Shown here in pieces: positions 48,527 to 61,439 of a DNA stretch of 64,000 nt. The notes below the pieces were generated by a model that was not told the DNA's origin, did not search any database, and saw nothing but the letters and a program-made list of their open reading frames with translations. The stretch spans positions 6,777,744 to 6,841,743 of the forward strand of contig OX637393.1 of NCBI GenBank assembly GCA_951799425.1. Reading direction: 5' to 3'. This DNA comes from Ilex aquifolium. Lineage: Eukaryota; Streptophyta; Magnoliopsida; Aquifoliales; Aquifoliaceae. Within the stretch, counting starts at the first letter, position 1; the number at the start of each line of letters is the position of its first letter. The translations under genes and the position numbers were made by a program.

Positions 48527-50290
48527 CGCCCCAAAATTCATCCTGGAAGACATTATTATCTATAACCATTCATATTATGAAAACAACTACTAAAATCCAT
48601 AAATAAAAGAAATTTCATTCATCATCCATAATAACTAAAGCATCATCCCAAACAAATACACCAACACATAGCAATTACATCCAAAAACTAAATATTATTG
48701 TACAGTAGAATAAATAAAATATTATATCCTTAACATTTTCTCATAATTAACCTCTTAATCCATAACATAAAGGAAACAACACTAAACGTCTACCTTAGGA
48801 TCCACGTTCCCATCAATTTGAGCTTCTCAATTTACCTACTCCTCCAATCCGAGTTCTTCCTCTAGACCGTATTCTGAACAAGATGTTATTTGTAGGGGGT
48901 GAACACTAAGCTCTGTAGGAAAATACTCTCAAGCTCGAACAAGGTTTTGAAAATATATAAAATTGGTCGGTCTTATTTTACAAAATATTATATATAATTT
49001 TTGAAATAAAATAGTGACAGTTCATCATATCTCTAGTTTGTGTAGTAGCAATAAATTAAGTGAAGAAACAAAACCAAATTTCAGACAACAAACTATTACT
49101 AACACTGTATCTCAGGTATGTAGTAAGACTTAGTATGAATACACACATTGAGAATATCCTGACCCCTACACACACACATAATCCTCGCAAGGGTACACAA
49201 CTTCAGAAAGGGCGTATACCAACGCATTGGCAGTGACGAATCCAACCCAAGACTAGTATACTAGCCCTCAACCTCAATATCCGTGAGCGAATAGTGGTTT
49301 GGGCCTCGCAAGGCACCAACCCCACTACGAGTGGTAGGGAACCTTCAAACTCACTTAGAATAAAAAACACATCTACCCACTCTATGATACCTAGTCAACG
49401 GTCATCCATGTTCATCAAAACATCCACACAAGAAATACAATACCAAACCAATTCACCAAATCACAGGTAAATCAAGAACCATAATTCCACAGGTATTTTT
49501 CCAACGGAACAACTCAAGAAAATATACAAGAGATCATCAAGAAATATAATTTTATTGTTCAAACAAAACACTGAAGTTTTTAAATCATTAACAATGAAAT
49601 ATAAAGGGTAAAATCAATATTTCTTGAAAACTAGGGTTTTGATAACAAGAACGAGAGTTTTTTTGTGGCTATCAAACGATAGCCTTATTCAAGACATGAT
49701 ACAATTTGCAAGAAAATCAAGAAACAATAATTTCATAACATATACATACAATTTAGAATCAAAACATACATATATATTAACCCTACCTCAATGAACAATT
49801 ATAGGAAGAAACTTCTACCTTGATTCTTGAAATCTTGACTCTAATGTGTTTCGTTGTGATTACCCCGCGTTAATCCATCAAGATTCAGCCCGTTCTTCCT
49901 CATTTTCTTCTCCTAAATTTTTTCTAGGCTTCTTGGGGTTGAAAAATAGGTAAAGACTCTTTAGATTGCTATCATATGGTATTTATAGGATGAAATTAGC
50001 TGGGGTCAACTCCAATTTTGAAATTTTTTTGAAAATAAGTAGATGAAAAATTAGACTTAGAATCCAACATTTGGAATTTGTCAGGCATGAAATATATTTA
50101 GGATTAAATTATTTTGATTTAATTAGACTTTAACAAATTATTCGTGTTGAATTAAATTGATCTTATATCTAAGTTCGATCTTAATTAACTTGCGATACAT
50201 TTTTTTTTCAAACCATAGGATATATAAATTACACTTATATTAGTTCATAAATATCCCCAAACAATATGGATTCGGCCCATAAATTTTCCA
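48527..50290. mobile_element. Degenerate LTR-like sequence
   Basis: It starts near 'gtaacgccccaaaattcatc', a phrase typical of certain plant gypsy LTR starts, and includes a Cys/Pro-codon-free tract with 'cctcgcaaggcaccaacccc' and a TATA-like 'ggtatttataggatgaaatt' near 49,978. Ends and target duplication could not be fixed. No coding sequence is seen. Confidence 0.35.
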
Positions 50291-51511
50291 CAATAGAGAA
50301 AAAAGAAAGACCAAACTTTGGACATATGGTAGAGAGATGAGACCATGGCCCGCCATATTTATTTTCAACGGGGAGAATTGTACTTTATATCCTGAAAGAT
50401 TTAAGAATTCCCATCATATTTATTTTGAGCATGGCAACTCATATAGATATAAACCATACTGTGGACATTGCCAGTGGCAGGAATGGAATCTTTTGGACCT
50501 GTGTTGTCAAGAAGTACTGAGACCAACTAATCATATGGTTGGGTTGATGATCTGGCCAATCTATAATGTGTTTGTAGGACTGTCATGACTTATATTATAT
50601 CAGATTTGTATTGTGTATAAACCTGTACAAATGTAATTAATGAATTTATGTCGATCCATTATTTTGATGGGTCTATCAAATTTCCTCGTTTATTAATACC
50701 CTTCTCTTGAATGAAATCAAAAATCTTTAATTAAGATATACATGATAAATAATACATTGAATTATGAGATTATGTGAAATTTCATATAATATCTATTAAG
50801 ATTTTGTATAGTTTTTAGTGGATGCATAATTAAACACTAAAATCAAATTTCATATATAATTTCCTCGTTTATTAATACTCACCTTTGTCTCATTGTTTCT
50901 TATACGTGCAAGATTATCGAACTATGACCAATTTTTTGGGGCCAATATGCCTCTTCCTTGCTTTCTTTATGCTAACACCTCATATGGTGACTTGTGATTA
51001 ATTATGTTCAAAACTTCCATAGTAAAAGTATCGAATTTTATTTAATAAGTGAAGACATAAAAAGGTCATACTCAGTACACAAAATTCGTACATATAACGT
51101 AATTTGAGAAAGTTAAAAGACAGAAAGATGTCTGTCTATTTTCAATTGTTGCTTCCTATCCTTAAACTCAAAACGTGTGATTTGTATAGATGAGCACTTA
51201 TCATCACTTCATGTCATGAAAACAATTCGAAAAAATTAACGTTGATGGATCAATATACATTGCATATTTTGGAGTGTTTTTTTTTTTCTAGCTATTCAAA
51301 AAAATGAGTGACAGCAAAGGAGAGCGCCTAAAGATCATTCCAATAGACTTTTACTGGGTGGGATCACCTCTCTGAAGCGAACCTAATTAGGCTAGCATAG
51401 CGGTCAACCACCAAATTCCAACGTAAACTCCAAAATTTGAACCTCCAACTTTAGGAAAAAAAATTTGGTCAATATCTCACTAGACCACCCTACTCGGTGG
51501 TCCTGGAGTGG
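50291..51511. other. Stretch without a recognised gene
   Basis: An open frame at 50,337-50,588 (83 codons, containing YRYKPYCGHCQWQEWNLL) is unrecognised and probably chance. The rest is AT-rich. Confidence 0.4.
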
Positions 51512-52724
51512 TTTAAAGTGTTGAAATTCCCTACTTTTTCTGCTTTTCGTTATGTAGAACTTCTTTTGCTGGAAAGCTTCAATCTGTACTAAGTCTTATG
51601 AAGTCGGTTTGAAAGTTTCAATATTCCATATTCTTTTTTTTTTATTATTTGTTTGTTGTTGTGGGGGTGTTTGTGGCAATTAATTCAAACTTGCATTGAG
51701 AAGCCCACATACCCTGGAAGGCTGAAAACTTGTACTATTTGCCCTGTAAACATAACCCATAAGTTACTAAATTTAAAGATATGTTGGACAGCACTATTTG
51801 AGGAAATGTTTGATTTTATGTTCAATTAAGAATAATCGGTATCTGAAGGCACGGTGTAATATGAATGATTTTAAGAGAGACGACGGTGGCTGTTGAATGA
51901 GGCTATTTGAGACCATTAGATGAATTTACTGAAGCATGTCATGTTTTATATTATAAATTGTTGCATAAGGTAATGTCGTCAATATAATATCACAATAAAT
52001 AAATAATTATAAAAAATGGGAAACTTTAAGAAAAAAAATAAAGAAACGGCTGAAGGCTCCCCCAAACCCAAAAAAAAAAAACACCCAAAGAGCCTAAATT
52101 CCCATCCAAAGTCACAACATAAACACTACCTCAAATTTCTACCACAAACCAAAACAAATAAAATCAAACATTCTCTGCGATTCAGTTTTTTTTTTTTTTC
52201 CAATCTTAATCTTTTCAACAAAGAATGAAAATAGAGGGGAAAATTACAATTTGATCCCTTCAATTATGACCTTCTTTTACTTTGTCTCCTCAATTATTCC
52301 CCATGACTTATGTGCACGCATGAAGTACAAAACTTTGATAATACAAATAATTTAAGCATAATTTATTTAGACTAAAAATTTATATTAAGATAAAAAAGAA
52401 ACTAATTTTATAAATTTTCACTTATAATTTTTTTATGTGAATGAAATGAATACAACTATAAACACACCCAAAAGAGTTAGAAAAACTTAAATAAAAACTC
52501 ACAGAGAGAGAGTAATTTTAGACCTAACAAAATTAGAAATTGAATTGAACAACTAAAATTTGGGCCCTCAAAATTTAAATTATATCTAAAATACAAAAAA
52601 TAAAAGGGGCTTAGGGAGGCCGGTACCTCCCAAAAAACTTAATAGGATAAAAGTACATTTTTTAAAATAATTGGGATAGAAGTACATGTGCTAAAAAAAA
52701 GTCATAAAAGCCTTTTTACCCCTA

Positions 52725-52799
52725 CCATAAATAGTGCATACCTAATTGAATGTGAGACTTTCAAGATTCATTTTGATATTTGTGTATCATTTAAATTTT

Positions 52800-52839
<40 letters not shown>

Positions 52840-53511
52840 GGGAGTCGAAAAATTGCCATGTAAACAGTGTCACCAAAGAGAGACACGATATAATGATAAT
52901 GGGGGTCTAATCAATGGCATCATGTAATGCCCCCTTCATAGTGTCCAAGCAGTGTCAGTAAAAAGTGACAACAGTAGATTGTACCTAAATGATAACAATA
53001 TATATTTTGTCCACTCAAAAAGTTGAACCTAAAAGGGGAGTCGAAAAATTGTCATGCAAACAGTGTCATCAAAGAGAGACATGATATAAATTGTCATGCA
53101 AACAGTGTCATCGAAGAGAGATACGATATAATGATAATGGGGGTCCAATCAGTGGCATCATGTAATGCCCCCTTCATGGTGCCCAAACAGTGTTAGTAAA
53201 GAGCGACAACAGTAGATTGTACCTAAATGATGACAATATATATTTTATCCACTCAAAGAGTTGCACTTAAAGAGGGAGTCGAAAAATTGTCATGCAAACA
53301 GTGTCACCAAAGAGAAACACGATATATATATATATATATATCGTATATATCGTATATATATGTATATATAGAATATATATACGATATATACGATATATAT
53401 ATACACGAAATTTCAAAATTCAAATGATACACAAATATCAAAAGGAATCTTGAAAATCTCACATTCTAATATTGAAAGTCTCACATTCAATTAAGTATGC
53501 ATTATTTATGG
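52725..53511. mobile_element. Fold-back element with internal tandem repeats
   Basis: The left arm (52,725-52,799, 'tgatatttgtgtatcattt') and right arm (53,411-53,511) are inverted copies of about 75-100 bp; the right arm has a 24-bp internal duplication. Inside are a TA run (52,804-52,836), then units starting 'ggagtcgaaaaattg' at 52,841, 53,037 and 53,275, and an extra 42-bp sub-duplication near 53,090. A TA-rich palindrome with 'atatcg' and 'cgatat' motifs follows (53,320-53,405). It is absent from block C. No target duplication was determined. Confidence 0.75.
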
Positions 53512-54836
53512 TATGGGTAATTATGGAATACAATTTAGAAAGAATTTAAAAATGTTTTAAAATGTATACTTATTGACAACTATTTGATGAAAAAGAAGAT
53601 TTAAAGGAGGATAAGTTTGGAGATGGTACTTAAAACAAAATAAGTTTTGAAAAATGTACTCACATCTCATTATCTCTTAAGAAAATAAGCTTATTATACT
53701 AAAAGAATAAATTTTATGGAAGCCTTCCAAAATTTGGGCTCAACCAAGTAAAGAGTAATTTTAAACTTAACAAAATTAAATATTAATTTAAACTTTTAAA
53801 ATTTGGATAAAAGTAATCTTATTGTACCAAAGCAATAAACATTTTTGGGGGCCTCTAAAATTTGGGGCCCTAGGCATGTACCTTAGCTGCATGGGACTTG
53901 GGCCGGCCCTGGGTTAATAAGTGATAGATCCACTTAAATTTCTCTCTATCTTTTCTCGTTTCACTTTTATTCTTTTCAAATTTTTTTGTAATTAACCCTA
54001 AACTATGTTTCCATACTTGTATTCATCATTTAATGCTTACAAACCACATCCATATGACGCTACATCACAATAAAAATATCCTTTGAGTGTAGCATTTTGT
54101 TATAATTTACTTGATTCCAATTCCCTTTATCATTTTTTTAAAGCATTTTGTTACTATTCAAAATCCATACCATTTTTTTTTTTTTTTTGGGTTCTCTTCT
54201 CTTGTTATGAAAATCCAAAATACCACAAACAGCTTACTAACGGTACATTCGCGTCACCTTTCTGATTCCAAGTATATTTTATTTCTTCCACATCGATAAA
54301 CGTATTGTTATACAAAAAAGAGAAGTGGATGAGAAAATATTTAATATAATAGTGGTATCACATAACCACTATCACGTAGTAGATCTCACTAAATTCTATA
54401 ATCACCAATAATTTTCATATTCAACAACTAAGATGTGGAATTAATGGGCAAAGCAACTAAGAGAAGTGTTTGTTTATTTATTATTGATCGGTGATATGGT
54501 ATGAGACTTATATTGAAGGGAAATACTATATTGAATATTTACTTGGAATGGGCAAAGCAAACTGTTCTTGCAATAGTACCAATTAGATTCTATGCGGACC
54601 CACACACGAACGTTTACCCACCTTTTGCCCAAAGGAAACGATGGTCAGTTCTCTACCCCCACACCCAAACCCACTTTTCACATTCCGAAAATACCTTTCA
54701 CATTCCGAAACTACCCCCATTATGCACCCAAAATTATGTTCTAACCCTCAACCTTAAAACCGAAGAAAAAACCTGTACGAATCCCAAACCCCCACTCCTT
54801 CCTTATAAGTTATATAACCAACCACCTTCTCAAAAA

Positions 54837-54854
54837 AGAGAGAGAGAGAGAGAG
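54837..54854 (+). repeat. (GA)9 microsatellite abutting a start codon
   Basis: Ends at the base before the ATG at 54,855. It is the counterpart of the longer run at 12,811-12,838. Confidence 0.85.
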
Positions 54855-55070
54855 ATGGAGAAGAAGGCAAGTTTGATGTTCCTGGTCAAGAGGCTAGGAA
54901 AGAAGAGTTCATGGAGGTTGAAAAGTTTTGGGCTAAGGTGGAAGAGGAAGTCCAGCTTGGGTGTTTGGTTCGTTGATGATTTTCTGTTCAAGATTGTCTC
55001 TGTTCTTGAAGCCATCGTTTTGGTGTCCGCTCTCTGTTTCTTCTTCCTCTGTTTTGGGTGTCATATATGA
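54855..55070 (+). CDS. Small basic membrane protein, 71 residues, copy D
   Basis: The paralogue of the gene at 12,839-13,054, intact over all 71 codons, with the same basic head and C-terminal hydrophobic, Cys-rich segment. The only residue change is Phe instead of Leu at position 9; the other four differences are third-base changes in Ser, Asp, Phe and Ile codons. The 5' leader (with 'ttataagttatataacc' near 54,803) and the 3' UTR with a TC run (55,390-55,419) are also shared. I chose the ATG after the GA run because the frame is conserved only from there. The protein's role is unknown to me. Confidence 0.7.
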   Translation: MEKKASLMFLVKRLGKKSSWRLKSFGLRWKRKSSLGVWFVDDFLFKIVSVLEAIVLVSALCFFFLCFGCHI

Positions 55071-55385
55071 AAAATGGTATTTTAGTTTTATGGCTTGGAT
55101 TAACACTTTGTGACTCGTATTGTTGAGAGAGAGAACGAGGGTTGGAGAGAGAAAGTACAGAGGATGTATTTGTAGATGGAGGAATGCCCATTATTCAATA
55201 TTCATGTAGTTGTAAAATTCTCTTTTCTTTTATTTTTGTTTTCTATTTTCTCTCTCCTAACTCTTTGTTTCTTGCTAGAGGGCAATACTTATATTCCAAT
55301 GCTTGGGAGTTTGGGTTTTTTCTTTGGACAGGGGATGAAGTGTATCTGTAGTCTGTAATCAGATGTAACTCTTGTTGTATTGTAG

Positions 55386-55422
<37 letters not shown>

Positions 55423-55666
55423 TCATATGGTCACAAATATTCATTGCCTACCACCCCCCACCCCCATGGTCTCTGTCACTCCGCCACCACCTGCGGGTAA
55501 TTGAAGTATTATTTTAGTTGTAATGTAGTACGTGTTTTGTATTTTTGCATTGTTGTTTTTTCTTATCCAGTTTGTGCACTTCTCATAAATTTTTATCACA
55601 CAAATAATAGTGAAAATAATATTATTTTTAATTTATTGACCTAATTTATTTGCCCAATCATTCGTT

Positions 55667-57207
55667 ATGGTGAATCAACAGTGGTTGAAGAGAAATGGAA
55701 GGAAAGGTTTCATGTCTTTGAAAATGGATATGAGTAAGGCTTATGATCAGGTAGAATGGTGTTTTCTTGAGGCAATAATGGTTAGACTTAGGTTCGACAA
55801 TCGTCGCATACAATTGATCATGAAATGTGTAACTTTTATTTCTTATTCAATTAGAATGAATGGAGATCAGATGAGTTATTTTTATCCACTTTGAGAGTTG
55901 AGGCAAGTTGATCCATTGTCTTCCTATTTATTCCTATCATGTTCCGAGGGGTTTCAGCTCTATTAAAGAATAAAAGAGGACGGAGGAGGCATCCAAGGTT
56001 TATCGGCGGGGCAGAGAGGTACTAATTTTACTCATCTACTCTTTGCCAATGATAGCTTGTTCTTTGCTAAAGCAAATAAGATAAATGCACAAAATATCAA
56101 GAATTATTTATTTATTTCTTTCTAAAAAGGCATCGGGTCAGACTATCAAGATGTCGAATTTAGAGGTAGTTTTTTCAGATAATGTTTCTCTTGTTGAGAG
56201 AAATTCTGTTTTGGAGTTGCTGCCTTTTCAAGTTGTTGTAAGCCATGAGAAATACTTAGGTTTACCTTTAGTCTTGGGGAAAACAAAGAAGCGGATGTTT
56301 GAAAATATTAAGCAACGGATTCGGGCTAAAGTTTAAGGATGATAAAGTAAGCTTCCAGTCTCTTTTTGTTCCGAAATAAATAGGACGATGTTTAATTTTT
56401 TGTGGGGTCAAATGGATGAAGGTAAGCAAAGTGTGTTTATCAAAGTGTAAAGGTGGGATGGGCTTTAGAGATGTTGAGGTTTTTAATATTTCTTTATTGG
56501 CGAAGCAATATTGGAGGCTTATTTAGAATCTTGATTCATTATTATTCCAAGTTGTTAAAGTTAAATATTTTCCTTCTTCTTCTTTGATGGAGGCTAAACT
56601 TGACTCTAATCCTTCATATTCTTGGAGGAGTATATTAGCTCGAGACATATTGTGGAGGCATGATTGCGGTGGAGAATTAGCAATGGTCAAAATGTAAGAG
56701 TAAAGCTTGATAGGTGAATTCCAAGATCATAGACTTCCAAAGTTATTCCATTATGTCCACATCTACTAGAAGATCATCTAAGGTGACATTATACAAATTT
56801 CGGCCATTTTTCGGTACGTAATACATATCAACTTGCTATTGAACAAAATTTGGTTGGTGTTGCACATAATTCGGCTCTACAAGCAGGAAGGGTGATAAAT
56901 GGTCTAGCATGTTTATTTGGTCTCTAAAATTGCCTAACAAAATAAAGAATTTCACTTGGAGGCTGTTTATTGATATTCTACCTATCTTATGCAACTTACA
57001 AAGGAGAAGAGTTCATGTTCTTAATGAGTGTTACTTGTATGGTGAATCATACAAGTCATCATTCCATCTATTTTTAAGGTGTTCCTTTGCAATTGTTGTT
57101 TGGAAAGTTGTTAGATTACATTTCTCACAAAGATCTTTGTCAAATGTTCAAGATTAGTTGGTTAATATTTTAGAACATTTACAGGATGAACAAGCTGCAT
57201 TGGTAGT
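55667..57207 (+). pseudogene. L1-type LINE ORF2 remnant, copy D
   Basis: The paralogue of the LINE at 13,613-15,560. DMSKAYDQVEW is near 55,730; the catalytic motif reads FANDSLFFAK near 56,045 where copy C has FADDS, so a catalytic Asp is changed to Asn. It retains the zf-RVT-like region (56,909-57,157: FIWSLKLPNKIKNFTWRL and a Cys-poor tail) lost in copy C. It ends at 57,207 where an LTR element has inserted; the RNase H part is not present in the window on this copy. Confidence 0.9.
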
Positions 57208-57791
57208 TGATGGTGTAAATCTACGTGAAAGAGCTATGGAACAGGATTAAGTCATATGAACGATCTGTCTGGGGCTAAGTGAGGTGTTTGAGCTTCAAGG
57301 GTCGTATCTATTAAGGACAATGGGTGTTCGGGGGAATCATGAAAGGGGATGATAACACTAGAGAATTATAGAGGTTCACCGGCCTGAGCTCGGCTAGTCC
57401 ACTCTGCAATGGAGTCCTCAGCTCCTTACTTTCTTATTGATGGTGTTCAACGTGTTACAGATCTCTCTCTCTCTTTCTCATGGAAATGTACATTACTTAT
57501 AATATTGTCTCCTACCCTCCAGGATCTCTGCCGAAATCTTGGCCCCCTATTCATGGGATTTTCCCTAATCTTAGGAGGGGATTCTAACCAACTAAGGATT
57601 TCCTTCTTGGGACGTTGCATGATTTCCGCTTGGATGATGCAGCTACTATCCAGCTGTTTCTCCTACTGTCTCGGCTATTGTTTCGTTTGGACGGAGCTTG
57701 GGCTCTGGTCCAATGAGCTCTGAAGTTCGACCTGACCTCCATACCTGACCTCCTGGGCTGAGCTCGTTCTTGGGATTAATTTTGGGTATCA
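57208..57791 (+). repeat. 5' LTR of the right-hand retrotransposon
   Basis: About 584 bp, TGATGGTG ... GGGTATCA. It shares its end style and 'tatagaggttcaccgg' with the solo LTRs at 41,027 (tatagtggttcggtcc) and 46,687. A TC run at 57,462-57,479 lies within. The 3' boundary is inferred by alignment with the solo LTR ends. I could not assign a primer binding site with confidence. Confidence 0.7.
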
Positions 57792-58421
57792 TTAGTTGCC
57801 CCCCAGCCCTTAGCCCAAGTGATCTTGGGTTGGGGCTAAGCTGAGGTCCAATTAAAGCTGAACTCCAGCTACCGACCTCGGTTTTCGTGTGAACAGGCTC
57901 CCGACGGTTACGAGTAATCATTTCCTTTCCTCGTTTCCCGCGCATGTTCTCCACTCGGTGCTGTTGGCTTTAAATGCCTTCGACTAGACACTAACGACCA
58001 TTTTTTCCTGAAATTTCAAACCCTCCCTCTTCCTCGTGGACTCAGACTTCTCAATCCTCCGGCGAAATTAGGGCTTTGCTGCGATTCTTTTTCCTTCGAA
58101 TTGGCGTTGGTGGCTTGCTCCCTTTGACCTTTGGCTTGCTGTTCATTCGCGATTAGGTACGTTCTTGGTCTTTTATCTGTTATTTCTGTTCTGGATCCCT
58201 CGAATCTGAGGTGGTTTCTCCATTTTTGGACCTTTCGGTTCTGCTATTTTAGAAATAAAGGTTTTTCCTTGATTCATCTTCCCCATTTCGTGGACCCTTA
58301 CTCCACCGCTAGAATTTTTATCATTGCTCATAGTTGTGTTAACCCCAAAGTTCTCAAGGAGTGTTTTACTGGAATTCCTCCTCTCTACAGGTCTTTCCAA
58401 CTTCCCTTTTCCTGCCCAAGT
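57792..58421 (+). other. Leader of the retrotransposon with a probable 5' UTR intron
   Basis: Starts 'ttagttgccccccagccc'. A plausible intron runs from gattag/gtacgt at 58,157 to ctctacag at 58,390, placing the start codon at 58,422. The in-frame ATG at 58,131 would lie before this intron and is less likely. Confidence 0.5.
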
Positions 58422-61174
58422 ATGTCTGTTTCCTCTGAAGCCACCCCTTCTTCTGTTTCCCTCTTAGGAAATCAATCAATCGAGGAGGATTCTGACCTAG
58501 GAGCTGTCGGTGAGGAGATTGACAATTTTCCTGGTGTTGATTCTGCCGAAACTCTGGCACCCACTATCGAACCTTCATCTACTCTACCCCCTGTGGTCTC
58601 GAACAAGGGGAAAGGCAAAGTGAGTGGGGTAGGTGTTTCGGCTCCAGGGGTGTCGTCTGCCTTTAGTCATGCCGAGAGTGTAGGCCGTAGTAAGGCCAGC
58701 CCTTCCCTAATGAAGATTTTGAGTGCTCGTTACGGTTTCCCCCTAGGGGTTAAATACTGGTGCCCATATGAGTATACCCCCTACGTCTCTCATGTCCACA
58801 AGAAGGTCTGCTTCTTCGTGGCTGCCTTCGAAAACGGGCTGCGCTTTCCACTTCATCCTTTTATAAAGGGCGTTCTTCAGCATTTCAATGTCTGTCCAGC
58901 TCAGCTTCCTCCCAATTTCTGGGGGATCTTGGTGGGTCTACTTGTCTTCTTCAAAATCCACAAGCTTGGGGTCCCCACTATTTCCTTACTTACCCACTTT
59001 TACAATGTCAAGTATAATTCCTCGGAGGGCTTTCTATATATCTCCAGACGTATCAAGACCAAAGTAATCATCGCTGATCCTCCGAGCTCCCACAAGCATT
59101 GGAAAAAATAGTTCTTTTTCGTGGAGGGCTCACAATGGGAGTACGATCCTGCCGATAAGATAGACACCCTTCCAGTTCCTAGAGCTTGGTCCGTCCCAGA
59201 AAACCTGGGTGAGTCTTTGTCTAACCCTGATTATGATCGAGTCTCATGACCATCGCTGATTTTGCTTTGTTTCCATTGGCTCCTAGGTGGAAGGCTCGAA
59301 CTTAGCTCGGAGGATGAAGAGGTGTTGCAGAGGTTAGAGGGGTGTCCCACGGCGAAATACTCCAAGCTCATCCGACCCTTCGTCCTTGTAGTGCAAGGGC
59401 TCAGTTCTCCTGGGATAGTTATTGAATCCCCTACTCCTCTTTCAGTCGAGGTGTCTATTCCCCTTCCAGCAGCCACGTCTGAGGTGACAGGTAAAAGGTT
59501 TCTCCTAGTTCATTTCAGATCTTCCCTTTTTTTCCTTCTGGCTTCTTTTGGCTAATGATGATTCTGCTTTTATGCCTTTCAGGTTCTTCTACAATGGAGC
59601 CATCCCAAGAAGAGCTTAAAGCCAAAATAGCCCTGCTGAAGGGTAAAAGCAAGCGTAAGACTGAGGTCGGCTCTGATAATCGCCCAGTTACTCAAGCTAA
59701 AGTGCTGAGATCAGGATTGCCCCCCAGCGTCCCTGTTTCCACTACAGGAACTCCTTCCTTGCCATCAAGCTCTCTCGCTTCACCTCCAGGAGTTGCTGCC
59801 CCCTCATCGAGCTCTCCTCGAGCCCCAGAGATTTTTCCTACTTCAAGAGATCAGCCAGCTCTTGAGAGAGCTCATATCTTGGATCAGACCTCCCCCTCAA
59901 CATCCGAGGTGGAAGGGGCCTTGGAGTTAATTTCTCAGCTTCCGCTGGCCTCTCTTCCTCTTGGATCATCTGATCCCACCTTCAAGCCATCCCAATCGAC
60001 CTCCAAGCAGGGGAGAAAGAATCTCCCTAAAGCTGAAGGGAGTGAAGACTCCTTCTTTGACAACGCTGACCTAGCCGTAGGTGCCATTACCTCCATCATT
60101 CCTGATTCTAATGTTCTGAGGGCTGCTACTATGCCTCTTGAGAGCTCCATTAATTCTGCTCTTTACGGGACTACGGCCATAAGATCCTATCATTCTTCTA
60201 TAAGCTTCCGCTTTCTGTTTGCTTGCCTTTTCCTTTCCTGACTTCCTGCTTTTTATCACATTTCTCCTCAGCTGGCAATACATGTGAGGGGTTTGCTGAG
60301 CCGGATCCGTTCAATGGAAAGCTCCGTTAAGGCGTCCAAAGCATGGGAGTTCAAGGCTGCAGAGCTGACCTTTGCTAATGACGAACTCCAAGCCCAACTT
60401 CAGAGTCTTCGAGAGCATGCGGAGAAGCAAGCTTCTACCATTAAGAGCTTGGAGGCAAAGAAGAATAAGGCCATCGAAGAGGGGAAGAAAAATAAAGACG
60501 ACCTCCTGAAGGTTTCGGAGGAGCTTAAACTCAAGACTGCTGATTGGCTCCAGGTAAACCAGGAGAAGTTTGAGGCCTTGAGGTCCTGTAACGAGCTGAA
60601 AAATGAATATAAGGTGTTGGGGGAGACACAAGATGTTCTGCTAGCTGAGCTTGAGATCCAGAGAGCAACTGTTAAGGAAAGGGATGATCTGGTTGCTAAG
60701 CTGAAGGACGATGCTGTTACTAAATGGGCTAAGGTGTGGATCACTTTTCAAGAGATAGCCGAGAAGACTTATCCCGAGCTGGACTTCGATTTTGAAGTTC
60801 CTGCCGAGAAAGATGCGGAGGCTATAGCTGAAAAGGAGGCAGAGGTGCCTAGCTCGTCCACTATCTCCCAAGGTGCTCCTGTGGGTCCTGAGTTGCCTAC
60901 TTCGGATACCTCTGAAGTTTTCTTAGCCCCTGCTCCGGCTGACCCACCTGCTTCAGCTGCTTTCTCTACCGACCTGGTAATGAGTGCTCTGACTGAAGCT
61001 GAGGCTCCCGATTTACCAAATGTCCCAGAGGTCTCGACGGCTGTTCTGCCGGGAACTTTATCTACTGTCTTAGCAAATACTGCTTCTGCTGAGCTGCCGG
61101 GAGCTTCATCTGCTGACCCAGCAAATACTACTTCTGCTGAGCTTCTGGGCCCCTCTGCCTTTTCAGGACCTTAG
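58422..61174 (+). pseudogene. Transposase_28-like ORF with coiled coil, first copy
   Basis: Exons 58,422-59,208, 59,287-59,490, 59,583-60,178 and 60,272-61,174 fit by phase (1, 1, 0). Ser/Pro-rich residues 1-100 precede a domain with YGFPLGVKYWCPYEYTP, FENGLRFPLHPFIKGVLQHF and LPPNFWGILVGLLVFFKI, the pattern of Pfam 'putative gypsy type transposon' (Transposase_28). The last exon encodes a long coiled coil (60,290-60,760, e.g. LQSLREHAEKQASTIKSLE), then a tail of Pro/Ala/Ser-rich repeats (SAELPGA-like). A TAG at 59,109 interrupts the domain end (HWKK-stop-FFFVEG). The intron 3 donor reads ATAAGA instead of GTAAGA. Its molecular role is not known; it may be a Gag-like or accessory protein. Confidence 0.75.
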
Positions 61175-61439
61175 AACTTTTAGTTATAATTTCTTTTCTT
61201 GAGATGTAACTTTGCTTTGGACTAAGATTTATATCACTTGTCAATATTCACCTGTTCTTTAACTAAAACATTTTTTTTTTGGATCAGAATACATATTTAT
61301 TCGAATTTCGAACTGTAACTGTGTTTCTGCTTTGCTCTATATACTCCCCTTGCCCCCTTTGCTTTGAGAGGTGATGTGCTCTTCTTGAAGTAAAATGACA
61401 AGGCTCGTTTTTGTGGACTTACGAGTTCCTACTGGGGTT

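Larger units (their letters stand above)
51512..57207. repeat. Segmental duplication block D (partner of block C)
   Basis: Colinear with 11,419-14,835. It is longer because it contains the fold-back element region (about 52,560-53,830) and a further segment at about 53,970-54,590 absent from C. The homology ends where the LTR retrotransposon begins at 57,208. Confidence 0.9.

Noticed and set aside
50337..50588. Small gene with YKPYCGHCQWQ
   Set aside because: Single-copy open frame with no recognised domain, intron or paralogue; insufficient support.
59935..60744. Minus-strand frames over the coiled-coil exon
   Set aside because: Mirror frames of a GC-balanced coding exon with intact exon-intron structure on the plus strand.
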